A stretch of 5,750 bases of DNA, taken from NCBI GenBank assembly GCA_947456315.1, contig CANGRU010000126.1, positions 1 through 5,750 on the forward strand, written 5' to 3'. Origin of the DNA: Beijerinckiaceae bacterium. Its GTDB lineage: Bacteria; Pseudomonadota; Alphaproteobacteria; Rhizobiales; Beijerinckiaceae. Below, one piece after another: positions 1 through 5,346 of this stretch. How positions within the stretch are numbered: position 1 is the stretch's first letter; every line of letters begins with the position of its first letter. The translations under genes were made by a program, and so were the position numbers. Under the pieces are notes generated by a model. That model made no database searches. It was given only the letters and a program-made list of their open reading frames with translations, and had not been told where the DNA came from.

Positions 1-346
1 AGGTTCTATTTTGAGCGCAAACGACCTCGAATTGCGCCCAGTGAACGTGTCGCCCGGGGCAACAGCCATCAAATCCGTTGAGGATGCGGTTGGTCTTCGG
101 CTGGCCTCGTCCGTCGGGCCTGGGCTGCCACTGACCACACGGCATGTCATGAGAACCCCGTCCGTACTTAAAGGGGAAAATGTAACTCTGCTCGCAAATG
201 GGTCGGGTTTCGAGATTTCTATCCCCGGCCGTGCCGAGCAGGATGGATTTGAGGGGGATGTGATCACGGTGCGCAATGTGCGCTCGGGATCCGCCCTGAA
301 AGGCAGGATCGGGAAGGGGAAGATGATTTCGGTCCTGGAACTATAA
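1..346 (+). CDS. flgA: FlgA, flagellar P-ring assembly chaperone (C-terminal part)
   Basis: FlgA is a secreted periplasmic chaperone that helps FlgI polymerise into the P ring around the flagellar rod. Only the last 114 codons or so are visible. The reading frame is open from base 2 with no stop before it, so the gene begins upstream and the TTG at 11 is not the real start. The visible part is the typical SAF-like C-terminal region. It has the 'S-A-N-D-L-E-L-R' segment that follows the first strand in FlgA proteins, a 'G-P-G-L-P-L' turn, then the ending with 'V-L-K-G-E-N-V-T-L', 'G-x-x-G-D-x-I-x-V-R-N' and 'S-G-S-A-L-K-G', closing on a beta strand. The signal peptide and N-terminal domain lie outside the window. 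flgM follows after 79 bases, an order common in proteobacteria. Identification rests on motif recall from the family; the domain pattern is clear. Confidence 0.9.
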   Translation, partial: GSILSANDLELRPVNVSPGATAIKSVEDAVGLRLASSVGPGLPLTTRHVMRTPSVLKGENVTLLANGSGFEISIPGRAEQDGFEGDVITVRNVRSGSALKGRIGKGKMISVLEL

Positions 347-362
347 AAAAAGCGTCTTCAAC

Positions 363-397
363 CGGCTCGAACGCTAAAGTTTGGCGCGTTCGAACCG
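363..397. repeat. Inverted repeat upstream of flgM
   Basis: Two 12-base arms, CGGCTCGAACGC at 363-374 and GCGTTCGAACCG at 386-397, pair at 11 of 12 positions. The one mismatch is C366 against A394, which becomes a G-U wobble if the other strand is transcribed. The 11-base loop contains TAAAGTTT. There is no run of T after the right arm on the plus strand, so it is a poor intrinsic terminator for flgA. It overlaps the predicted sigma-28 promoter and could be an operator, or a structure between flgA and flgM. Its function is inferred; only the symmetry is seen. Confidence 0.6.
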
Positions 398-401
398 TCT
401 T
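375..401 (+). promoter_or_regulatory. Candidate sigma-28 (FliA) promoter of flgM
   Basis: TAAAGTTT at 375-382 is an exact match to the enterobacterial FliA -35 consensus. After the standard 11-base spacer comes ACCGTCTT at 394-401, which keeps the central CCG of the GCCGATAA -10 consensus but little else. Predicted transcription would start shortly before 410, giving a short leader to flgM at 426. A FliA-dependent flgM promoter is known in enteric bacteria, where it gives autogenous control. The match is half strong and half weak, so this is a candidate. A housekeeping promoter further upstream inside flgA is not excluded. Confidence 0.5.
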
Positions 402-410
402 AGTCCCTGT

Positions 411-416
411 GAGAGG
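411..416 (+). promoter_or_regulatory. Ribosome binding site of flgM
   Basis: GAGAGG lies 9 bases before the ATG at 426. It supports that ATG over the in-frame TTG at 381, which would add 15 residues unlike any FlgM N-terminus and would place the start inside the predicted promoter. Confidence 0.7.
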
Positions 417-425
417 TGTAGAACA

Positions 426-728
426 ATGATTGATGGCATCCGCCAAAACCTGACCTACCTGGAACCTGGTGCCCGCAAGGGCGCCAAGGCCGATGGTGGC
501 AAACAGGTTGCTTCTTCCTCCGCCAGCAACTCCTCATCAGGAGCGATCGGGGCTGAGATCGTCGAGATCAGTGCTTCGGGACAGGCCGCCGTTGGCGCGC
601 CGCTCGACCGCACCAAGATCGACCAGATCCGCACAGCCATTCGCAACAATGCCTACCCGATCGATTACGACAAGCTGGCCGATTCCATGATCGAACAGCT
701 TACGGGGGGTGGGCAGACGACGGAGTAA
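426..728 (+). CDS. flgM: FlgM, anti-sigma-28 factor
   Basis: FlgM binds the flagellar sigma factor FliA (sigma-28) in the cytoplasm and blocks late genes such as flagellin until the hook-basal body is complete. It is then exported through the flagellar gate, which frees FliA. The 100-residue product has the family layout. A disordered N-terminal half is rich in Gly, Ser, Ala and Lys (residues 12-42) and is needed for export. The C-terminal sigma-binding region has helices at about 61-74 ('D-R-T-K-I-D-Q-I-R') and 80-92 ('I-D-Y-D-K-L-A-D-S-M-I'), joined by the hallmark 'Y-P-I-D'. Length is normal for FlgM. The ATG at 426 is chosen for its ribosome binding site and because 'M-I-D-x-I' resembles other FlgM starts. 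The next gene begins 5 bases after the stop, with its ribosome binding site inside flgM, so the two are probably co-translated. The fliA gene itself is not in the window. Confidence 0.93.
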   Translation: MIDGIRQNLTYLEPGARKGAKADGGKQVASSSASNSSSGAIGAEIVEISASGQAAVGAPLDRTKIDQIRTAIRNNAYPIDYDKLADSMIEQLTGGGQTTE

Positions 729-733
729 AGCTC

Positions 734-1018
734 GTGACGTCAGTCCAAAACTCTTCGGATCTCCTGGCTCTGCGTGAAGTCTTCGCGCAGCTTGGCCGGG
801 CTATTGCCGTTTCTGATCTTTCGGGCGTCGAAGCGTCCACCGAGGCCTTGCGCCGGTTTCTGGCTACAGAAGGCCCGGCTAAACGTAGCTCGGTTGATCG
901 AGACCTTGTCGAACAATTGGATCTTGCCAGTGCAGATGTGGCGGCTTTGCTCGCCTCTCGGCTGCGCGCTTACGACAGTGCCATTTCGGCCTGGCGTGAA
1001 GCGGAGGAAGTAAAATGA
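734..1018 (+). CDS. Short helical protein in the flgN position, possible FlgN-like export chaperone
   Basis: This 94-residue product starts at GTG, with GGAG at 722-725 (inside the end of flgM) 8 bases upstream. It has no signal peptide, cysteine or membrane segment. It is predicted to be nearly all alpha-helical: an amphipathic N-terminal helix at about 8-44 containing 'D-L-x-x-V' and a second helix at about 53-91, split by 'E-G-P-A-K'. This is the general look of FlgN, the cytoplasmic chaperone for the hook-junction proteins FlgK and FlgL, whose gene normally follows flgM. It is clearly shorter than typical FlgN (about 140 residues), and I see no diagnostic FlgN residues. The FlgN role is therefore inferred mainly from gene order. 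It overlaps the next gene by 4 bases (ATGA), which suggests translational coupling. Confidence 0.7.
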   Translation: MTSVQNSSDLLALREVFAQLGRAIAVSDLSGVEASTEALRRFLATEGPAKRSSVDRDLVEQLDLASADVAALLASRLRAYDSAISAWREAEEVK

Positions 1019-1428
1019 ACATTTCACTTGAAATGGCTGTTATGGCCGTCATCTTTTTTGCCGCTCTGGCTGCGCAGGGTTTTTATGCCAGCCGTCGTGA
1101 GAAGCGTCTGTCGGCACGTCTTCATGCGCTCGCTTTCCGTATTGAAAAGGCAGAGCTTGATGCTGAGCGTCAGCGCGGCGTCATGGGCAAGATTTTCGCA
1201 CAGCGCGAAAAGGATATTGAGACCAAGATCCGCCAGACGGGGTCTGACCTCAAGCGTGTCGAAATGCAGATGCGCAGCCCGGAGCGTGAAGCATCGGAAT
1301 CGGTTGAGCTTGCCATTCAGTTGGCGCGTGCTGGCGAAAAGCCGGAACAAATCGTGCGTAAGACCGGCTTGTCAGCCGATATTATCGATACGATTTCCGC
1401 ATTGCATGCAGGCCGTTTGCGCCACTGA
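1015..1428 (+). CDS. Membrane-anchored coiled-coil protein with DUF2802-like C-terminus
   Basis: A 137-residue protein of unknown function. Residues 5-25 form one hydrophobic membrane segment or uncleaved anchor, followed at once by 'S-R-R-E-K-R', so the rest is probably cytoplasmic. Residues 30-87 are charged and heptad-like, a likely coiled coil. Residues 94-131 contain 'V-E-L-A-I-Q-L-A-R-A-G' and 'I-V-R-K-T-G-L-S', ending in 'S-A-L-H'. This matches the pattern of the DUF2802 family (A..L...G...E.(I/L)V...GLS.......LH), a small helix-turn-helix-like region often encoded in flagellar and chemotaxis neighbourhoods. The start is firm: GGAGG at 1003-1007 lies 7 bases before the ATG, which overlaps the stop of the preceding gene. 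It is the last gene of the flgM unit and is followed by a strong hairpin. A role in flagellar assembly or placement is inferred from context only. Confidence 0.8.
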   Translation: MNISLEMAVMAVIFFAALAAQGFYASRREKRLSARLHALAFRIEKAELDAERQRGVMGKIFAQREKDIETKIRQTGSDLKRVEMQMRSPEREASESVELAIQLARAGEKPEQIVRKTGLSADIIDTISALHAGRLRH

Positions 1429-1444
1429 ATTGTGTGCAACAAGA

Positions 1445-2158
1445 TCAAGTCGCCGGGCTGGCTGAGCCCTCGGCGACTTCTTCTGTTGGCAAGACAGGCG
1501 GGAGCCCCGCTCTGATGCGGCGCACGCGAGCCGCAGTTTCCAATTCAAGGCTAGCTGCATCTGATCCCGTGGCGATTTGATAGCGACCACGTGGCACATA
1601 GCCTTGACGCTCGGATGCCTCCCGCATCATTGACGCACCACCAAACAGAGCAGCAGCCACGCTAACCAGATAGGCCATGGCAAAGGTCACAGCGCCTTCA
1701 TTCAAGCCCACACACCAGACCAGAACGATGGCTGTGAGCATCTGCCAATTACGAAAGCGCGTGTAGAGCAAAGGCGGCACAATCGCCCAGACCGGCGATA
1801 TGTGATCAGGCACAAGCATCATTTCGCCGGTTGTCTGAATGCCACCCCAATATTGAGGCCATTGAATACCTGTCGGGATGGTGATGTCCTCAAGAGGCTT
1901 CGCAGGTTCAAAATTGGCCCCTTCAACACCCTCGGCATAGGCAAGACGAAAGGCCGTATTGCCACGGATAATAAAAAGCCAGTCCGTGCGTTTGACCGAA
2001 ACCAGCAGATCATTATCCGCGATAATGTCTTTGGGCGGATAGGCGCCAAATGAGATGATGTGATCACCCGCAATCAAACCAATGCGTTCAGCCTGCGTAT
2101 AGCGGTTGACCTTGGTGACTTGAACAACATCGTCAAATGTCCGCGTTTCGGTTTTCAT
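1445..2158 (-). CDS. PDZ-like, DUF2628-like membrane protein, unknown function
   Basis: A 237-residue protein I cannot name. Residues 10-72 look like a PDZ-type fold: 'V-V-Q-V-T-K-V' strand, then 'A-E-R-I-G-L-I-A-G-D-H-I-I-S-F-G', which resembles the helix-GL..GD.I stretch of PDZ domains, then more short strands to 'F-R-L-A-Y'. Residues 120-175 hold a hydrophobic region with two clear membrane segments (about 139-154 and 157-174) and a weaker one before them. The stretch 'R-F-R-N-W-x-M-L-T-A-I-V-L-V-W' recalls DUF2628 membrane proteins. Basic residues flank both sides of the hairpin, so both termini are probably cytoplasmic and the PDZ-like part would face the cytoplasm. The C-terminal tail (about 200-237) is Ala/Glu-rich. 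It is the last gene of the fliP-flhB run, 17 bases after its neighbour, and its ribosome binding site is weak. A flagellar link is inferred from operon position. Confidence 0.75.
   Translation of the reverse strand: MKTETRTFDDVVQVTKVNRYTQAERIGLIAGDHIISFGAYPPKDIIADNDLLVSVKRTDWLFIIRGNTAFRLAYAEGVEGANFEPAKPLEDITIPTGIQWPQYWGGIQTTGEMMLVPDHISPVWAIVPPLLYTRFRNWQMLTAIVLVWCVGLNEGAVTFAMAYLVSVAAALFGGASMMREASERQGYVPRGRYQIATGSDAASLELETAARVRRIRAGLPPVLPTEEVAEGSASPAT
1447..1486 (+). terminator. Hairpin terminator between the convergent operons
   Basis: AAGTCGCCG at 1447-1455 pairs perfectly with CGGCGACTT at 1471-1479. Inside it GGCT (1456-1459) can pair with AGCC (1465-1468), extending the stem. The plus-strand product is followed by CTTCTGTT, moderately U-rich, and lies 18 bases after the stop of the last plus-strand gene. 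The symmetrical stem could also act on the minus strand, where the downstream sequence is less U-rich. It lies inside the last codons of the minus-strand gene ending at 1445. Confidence 0.75.
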
Positions 2159-2175
2159 GATCGTCAGATCTCTGT

Positions 2176-2979
2176 TTACGGGTAGCGGATCATGTCACGT
2201 TCGCGAGCGGCTTCACGTGCTTTGGTGGCTGCAGCACGTTGGGCTGCGCTTGGCGCAGCTGCTGCAGGTTTGGGTGGCGGTGGTGGTGGCGCAACTTGTT
2301 TCGTCTGAATCTCACCCACACGCTGAGCAATGACTTTGTTGGCCGCTAAAAGATCATCCAGGTTCTTTTGCAAGGCTGCAATGGCTTTGTCACTCGTGTT
2401 GTTCACCGGGGCAGGGGCATTGATCTTATTGGCAAGCGCAGCCTGACCAACAGTCAGAGCCTGAATGGTTTTGCGCAGATCTTCCTGCATGGATTGGGAT
2501 TCTTTGAGGGATTGGGCTGAGAGCTTGATCGACTCGTCAATCTTCTTGCTGGCAGCCACAAGCCCATTGATCTCGCCTGCAAAGACCGTCAGGGCTTCAC
2601 GATTGACCTTGGCCGTCGCGTCAAATTCATTATAGGCGCGCTTATAAAAGACAAGCGCACCGAAGACGCCCGCACTGGCAATCGTCAAAATCAGCAGAAC
2701 GGCATAAATAAGTATTTTGTTGTTGCGATTGTGGCCAGCAATCAATGTCTGCACTTCTGTGCGCAGGCGCTGGATTTCTTGCGCCGAGTCCACAGCTGTG
2801 CTTGCTGAGGCAAGGGCCAGTTCGATCGCCTCATCAATAGGTGAGCGGCCTTCTTTAGCTTTTGGTGCTTCGGTCGCCGCAATAACTTCCGCTTCAGCAA
2901 CAACTGTAGCTGCGACGGGTGTCTCAGCAGGCTTGGCTTCTTGAGCCGGCACGGCCGCTTTTTTGGGGGCTTTGCTCAT
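2176..2979 (-). CDS. Single-pass membrane coiled-coil protein with Pro/Ala-rich ends, unknown function
   Basis: A 267-residue protein with no recognised family. Residues 1-44 are a low-complexity Ala/Lys/Pro/Glu tail. Residues 46-82 are helical and charged. Residues 89-112 form one strong membrane segment, flanked by Asn/Arg/Lys. Residues 115-225 are long and helical with heptad-like spacing ('S-L-K-E-S-Q-S-M-Q-E-D-L-R-K', 'A-L-Q-K-N-L-D-D-L'), a probable coiled coil. A run of six prolines at 231-236 then leads into a basic Ala-rich end. There is no signal peptidase site, so it is anchored, most likely N-in with the coiled coil in the periplasm. The ATG overlaps the stop of the preceding 62-residue gene (ATGA), and AGGAG lies 9 bases upstream. 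The layout resembles structural or scaffold proteins more than enzymes. Low-complexity tails make homology searches with it unreliable. Confidence 0.8.
   Translation of the reverse strand: MSKAPKKAAVPAQEAKPAETPVAATVVAEAEVIAATEAPKAKEGRSPIDEAIELALASASTAVDSAQEIQRLRTEVQTLIAGHNRNNKILIYAVLLILTIASAGVFGALVFYKRAYNEFDATAKVNREALTVFAGEINGLVAASKKIDESIKLSAQSLKESQSMQEDLRKTIQALTVGQAALANKINAPAPVNNTSDKAIAALQKNLDDLLAANKVIAQRVGEIQTKQVAPPPPPPKPAAAAPSAAQRAAATKAREAARERDMIRYP
2272..2289 (-). repeat. Polyproline codon run
   Basis: Six consecutive proline codons in the 267-residue gene, seen on the plus strand as a GGT/GGC-rich stretch. Runs of proline stall ribosomes unless EF-P is present, so translation of this C-terminus is probably EF-P dependent. 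That dependence is inferred from general knowledge. Confidence 0.7.
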
Positions 2980-3164
2980 GGCGTTGCGCTCCTTTTCGGT
3001 TCGCTCTGCGCCTCTTTGCGGCTACAGGGAGAACCCGATGATGACATTACGTCGAGGGCTGGAAGCCGTGTCGACTGGAAACCAAAGGCCTTACATGCAT
3101 AAGGACGTGCAGGTTGGTGTGTGACGCGGAAATAGCGGCAGCCGAAGCAGGACACAGGCGTCAT
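2976..3164 (-). CDS. Small four-cysteine protein, putative metal-binding, flhB-linked
   Basis: A 62-residue protein with cysteines at 6, 9, 24 and 47 (C-x2-C-x14-C-x22-C), a pattern suited to a single zinc or other metal site. The core 'C-x-x-C-R-Y-F-x-V-T', 'P-Y-A-C-K-A-F-G-F-Q-S', 'L-P' and 'S-S-G-S-P-C' resembles a family of short conserved hypothetical proteins I recall from various proteobacteria (C..C..Y..T....P..C..FGFKS..LP....SSG..C). The function of that family is not known to me. The last 15 residues are charged and probably disordered. Three things show it is a real gene: the Cys pattern, a strong GGAGG 7 bases before the ATG, and 4-base stop/start overlaps with both flhB upstream and the 267-residue gene downstream. 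A regulatory or assembly role near FlhB is inference. Confidence 0.8.
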   Translation of the reverse strand: MTPVSCFGCRYFRVTHQPARPYACKAFGFQSTRLPALDVMSSSGSPCSRKEAQSEPKRSATP

Positions 3165-4294
3165 TTCGCTCCCTCCAGCTTGCGACCATTCGTATCGAAC
3201 TGAAGCTCGTCTGGAACTTCAATATCCGGAATATCACCTTGAGCGCCGGCATTGAGAACAAAACTCAGAACAGTCGCAACAGCGCGATAGAGTTCGCCAT
3301 GGATCTCGCCGCCGATTTCGCTGGTGTAATAAATGGCACGTGCGAGCAGCGGGATTTCAAGAACCGGGATATTAAGCTCTGCCGCTTTTTCGCGGATCAT
3401 ATGAGCAACCTTGTCGGCGCCCTTTGATACAACCTTTGGTGCCGAACCTTCTTCAAAGTCATATTGCAGGGCTACCGCAAAATGCTCGGGGTTGACGATC
3501 ACGACCTGAGCACCGGCAATTTTTGTGACAGATTTACGCTGCGCAACTTCTTGCTGAAGTCTGCGGATGCGGCTTTTGATTTCCGGGCTGCCTTCAGATT
3601 GTTTGTGTTCGTCTTTGACTTCTTGTCGCGTCATCAAAAGGCGTTGGTTATGTTGATACCATTGCAAAAAGCCGTCGCCGATGCCCAGCAACGCCATTGC
3701 GCCCACCAACACCAAAAAAAACATCAAAAATATGCTGCCGCTTTGTTCAACAGCCGTTTCAAAGGGTGTCGATGAGAGTGCCAGAATATCCGGAAGATAT
3801 AATTGCAGCATCAAATAGCCGACCGTGCCTACGGTCAGCATTTTGAGGACTGATTTGGCAAGTTCAATCAGTGATTTTGGACCAAACATCCTCGACAAGC
3901 CAGACGCAGGCGACATGCGACTGCCTTTCGGCAAGATATTGGTCCAGACGAAATTCATGCCGCCCAAACTGATTTGTGTGGCAACGACACCCAAAGCGAT
4001 TGGAATTGAAAACAGCAGAATGAACAACAATGGGCTGCTGAACCGATCAGCAAGCACATGAATGAGTGGGACATCACGCGCGAGTGGATTGTAAAACTCG
4101 AGGCCGAAGCGGAAGTCGCTTATCAGGTCGTTAAAGATACGACGTCCAAAAAACCAGAACTGGAGCGTGCCAATCAGCATGACAACGGCCATGACAAGAT
4201 CACGCGAAGTCAGCACCTGACCCTGTTCGATGGCTTGTTCGAGCCGTCGGCCTGTTGGTTGTTCGGTCTTTTCTTGGCCGGTTTCCTCGCTCAC
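3161..4294 (-). CDS. flhB: FlhB, flagellar export switch protein
   Basis: FlhB sits at the inner-membrane export gate and switches secretion from rod/hook to filament substrates. The 377-residue product is of normal length. The N-terminus has 'K-T-E-Q-P-T-G-R-R-L-E-Q-A-x-E-x-G-Q-V', typical of the family. Four membrane segments lie at about 31-50, 88-108, 147-168 and 187-208. Next comes the conserved linker 'M-T-R-Q-E-V-K-D-E-H-K-Q-S-E-G-S-P-E-I-K' (221-240), then the cytoplasmic domain with 'V-V-I-V-N-P-E-H-F-A-V-A-L' (264-276) and the ending 'L-A-R-A-I-Y' to 'E-L-Y-R-A-V-A'. FlhB normally cleaves itself between Asn and Pro of NPTH; here the site is NPEH (N268, P269, E270, H271). The start is GTG, overlapping the fliR stop (GTGA), with AAGGAG 7 bases upstream. 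The C-terminal tail after residue 350 is acidic and short. The identity is certain; the effect of the variant site is not known from sequence. Confidence 0.97.
   Translation of the reverse strand: MSEETGQEKTEQPTGRRLEQAIEQGQVLTSRDLVMAVVMLIGTLQFWFFGRRIFNDLISDFRFGLEFYNPLARDVPLIHVLADRFSSPLLFILLFSIPIALGVVATQISLGGMNFVWTNILPKGSRMSPASGLSRMFGPKSLIELAKSVLKMLTVGTVGYLMLQLYLPDILALSSTPFETAVEQSGSIFLMFFLVLVGAMALLGIGDGFLQWYQHNQRLLMTRQEVKDEHKQSEGSPEIKSRIRRLQQEVAQRKSVTKIAGAQVVIVNPEHFAVALQYDFEEGSAPKVVSKGADKVAHMIREKAAELNIPVLEIPLLARAIYYTSEIGGEIHGELYRAVATVLSFVLNAGAQGDIPDIEVPDELQFDTNGRKLEGAK
3172..3176 (-). promoter_or_regulatory. Ribosome binding site of the four-cysteine gene
   Basis: GGAGG on the minus strand, 7 bases before the ATG at 3164 and inside the last codons of flhB. 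It is the strongest ribosome binding site of the minus-strand operon and supports translation of this small ORF. Confidence 0.75.
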
Positions 4295-5076
4295 GCGGGT
4301 GCTCCTTTGCCAAGAATGAGGTCACGTACAATGGAGGCGACAGCCTGCAAAAGGCTAGTCATGCCATTTCCGATCGTGGGCAGTGAGACCAACAGGACTG
4401 CAAAGCCCCGGAAAATGGTGATGGTGAACCCGATTGAAAAAATGTTCATCTGTGGAGCGACGCGGGTCATAAAGCCGATAATCATATTCGTCAGAAAGAC
4501 GAGAAACAAAACAGGCGCTGCGATGAGCAATGCTGCAGAAAAAACCAGGCTGCCTGCCTTGACGATGCCGAGATACATGTCTGTGTTGAAATCCAAGCCA
4601 ATGGGCAAGACTTGATAGCTGGCAGCCAATTGCTTCAGCAGGAGATGATGGCCTTCCGTCACAAGGAAAATCATCGTTAGCAGAATTGACAAAAATTGAG
4701 ACACAACCGGCGACTGGCTACCTGTTTGAGGGTCAACCATGGCCGCAAAACCAAGGCCCATGGCACCAGCGATCTGTTCGCCAGCGGCGGTAATGGCAGC
4801 AAAAGCAAGTTGGAAGATCAACCCGATGGCCAACCCCAACAAAGCTTCACGAGCAATGACGAGGACACCGGTTGGAGAGAGAAGATCAATCTCGGGCACT
4901 TTGATGGTTCCAACAATCGCCAAAGTGATTGCAAAGGTCAAAGCAATGCGAATGGGCAGTGTCACGGCAGTTGCCGACAAAATCGGGGCAACAGAAAATA
5001 GCGCGCCAACGCGGATCGCCAGCAGCAACAGCGCTACCAGCTCTTTCATCACAATGTCCTGATTAAGCAGGATCAT
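4291..5076 (-). CDS. fliR: FliR, flagellar export gate membrane protein
   Basis: FliR, with FliP and FliQ, forms the helical export gate core in the centre of the basal body; FlhB wraps around it. The 261-residue product has the usual length and several hydrophobic helices. Family marks are 'R-V-G-A-L-F-S-V-A-P' (22-31), 'P-I-R-I-A-L' (41-46), 'G-E-Q-I-A-G-A-M-G-L-G-F' with 'D-P-Q-T-G' and 'P-V-V-S-Q-F' (99-128), and 'A-P-Q-M-N-I-F-S-I-G-F' (207-217). The ATG at 5076 overlaps the fliQ stop by 4 bases, with GAGGG a few bases upstream; a second Met at residue 10 is a less likely start. The gene ends in a 4-base overlap with flhB. No unusual features are seen. Confidence 0.97.
   Translation of the reverse strand: MILLNQDIVMKELVALLLLAIRVGALFSVAPILSATAVTLPIRIALTFAITLAIVGTIKVPEIDLLSPTGVLVIAREALLGLAIGLIFQLAFAAITAAGEQIAGAMGLGFAAMVDPQTGSQSPVVSQFLSILLTMIFLVTEGHHLLLKQLAASYQVLPIGLDFNTDMYLGIVKAGSLVFSAALLIAAPVLFLVFLTNMIIGFMTRVAPQMNIFSIGFTITIFRGFAVLLVSLPTIGNGMTSLLQAVASIVRDLILGKGAPA
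4302..4307 (-). promoter_or_regulatory. Ribosome binding site of flhB
   Basis: AAGGAG on the minus strand, 7 bases before the GTG at 4294. It lies inside the fliR coding end and fixes the non-ATG start of flhB, which gives the expected FlhB N-terminus. Confidence 0.75.
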
Positions 5077-5342
5077 CGATTAACCCTCGCCACTTCAGTG
5101 AAAATGAACTGGAAAAGATTTGAAATGGTTGAAATCATGAATGGTGCGGACAGGGCAAGTACACCGACCACAACAATCAATTTTGGAACAAACGTGAGTG
5201 TTGCTTCGTTGATTGATGTCGCAGCCTGAAAAACACCAATGATCAGACCGATAATCAAAGAGGCCAGAAGAGCTGGCCCAATGACCATCAGCACACTCAA
5301 GACGGTTTCGCGACCGACAATGATGAATTGTTGATATTGCAT
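5073..5342 (-). CDS. fliQ: FliQ, flagellar export gate membrane protein
   Basis: FliQ is a small two-helix membrane subunit; four copies pack around the FliP-FliR core of the export gate. The 89-residue length is standard. Two hydrophobic hairpin helices (about 16-38 and 52-80) flank the family signature 'F-Q-A-A-T-S-I-N-E-A-T-L-T-F-V-P-K' (38-54). The ATG is 4 bases past the fliP stop, with AAGGG upstream inside fliP, and the stop overlaps fliR. It is fully conserved in appearance, with nothing odd. Confidence 0.97.
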   Translation of the reverse strand: MQYQQFIIVGRETVLSVLMVIGPALLASLIIGLIIGVFQAATSINEATLTFVPKLIVVVGVLALSAPFMISTISNLFQFIFTEVARVNR

Positions 5343-5346
5343 CTCA

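Noticed and set aside
345..398. Intrinsic terminator after flgA
   Set aside because: The hairpin is real, but no T run follows it on the plus strand. The T run exists only on the opposite strand, 11 bases past the stem, where no gene needs it.
381..425. Upstream TTG start for flgM
   Set aside because: It would add a Cys/Arg-rich stretch unlike FlgM, has no ribosome binding site, and lies inside the predicted promoter. The ATG at 426 has both a proper site and the family N-terminus.
740..1027. 95-codon open frame on the minus strand opposite the flgN-position gene
   Set aside because: The plus-strand gene has ribosome binding sites and tight coupling to flgM and the next gene. The antisense product shows no recognisable pattern.
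1819..2073. Open frames on both strands within the PDZ-like gene
   Set aside because: Shadows of the 237-residue gene, with no start signals and odd composition.
4058..4615. 185-codon open frame on the plus strand
   Set aside because: It runs antisense across the ends of flhB and fliR, whose protein motifs are unmistakable. The translation has no domain sense and there is no good ribosome binding site.
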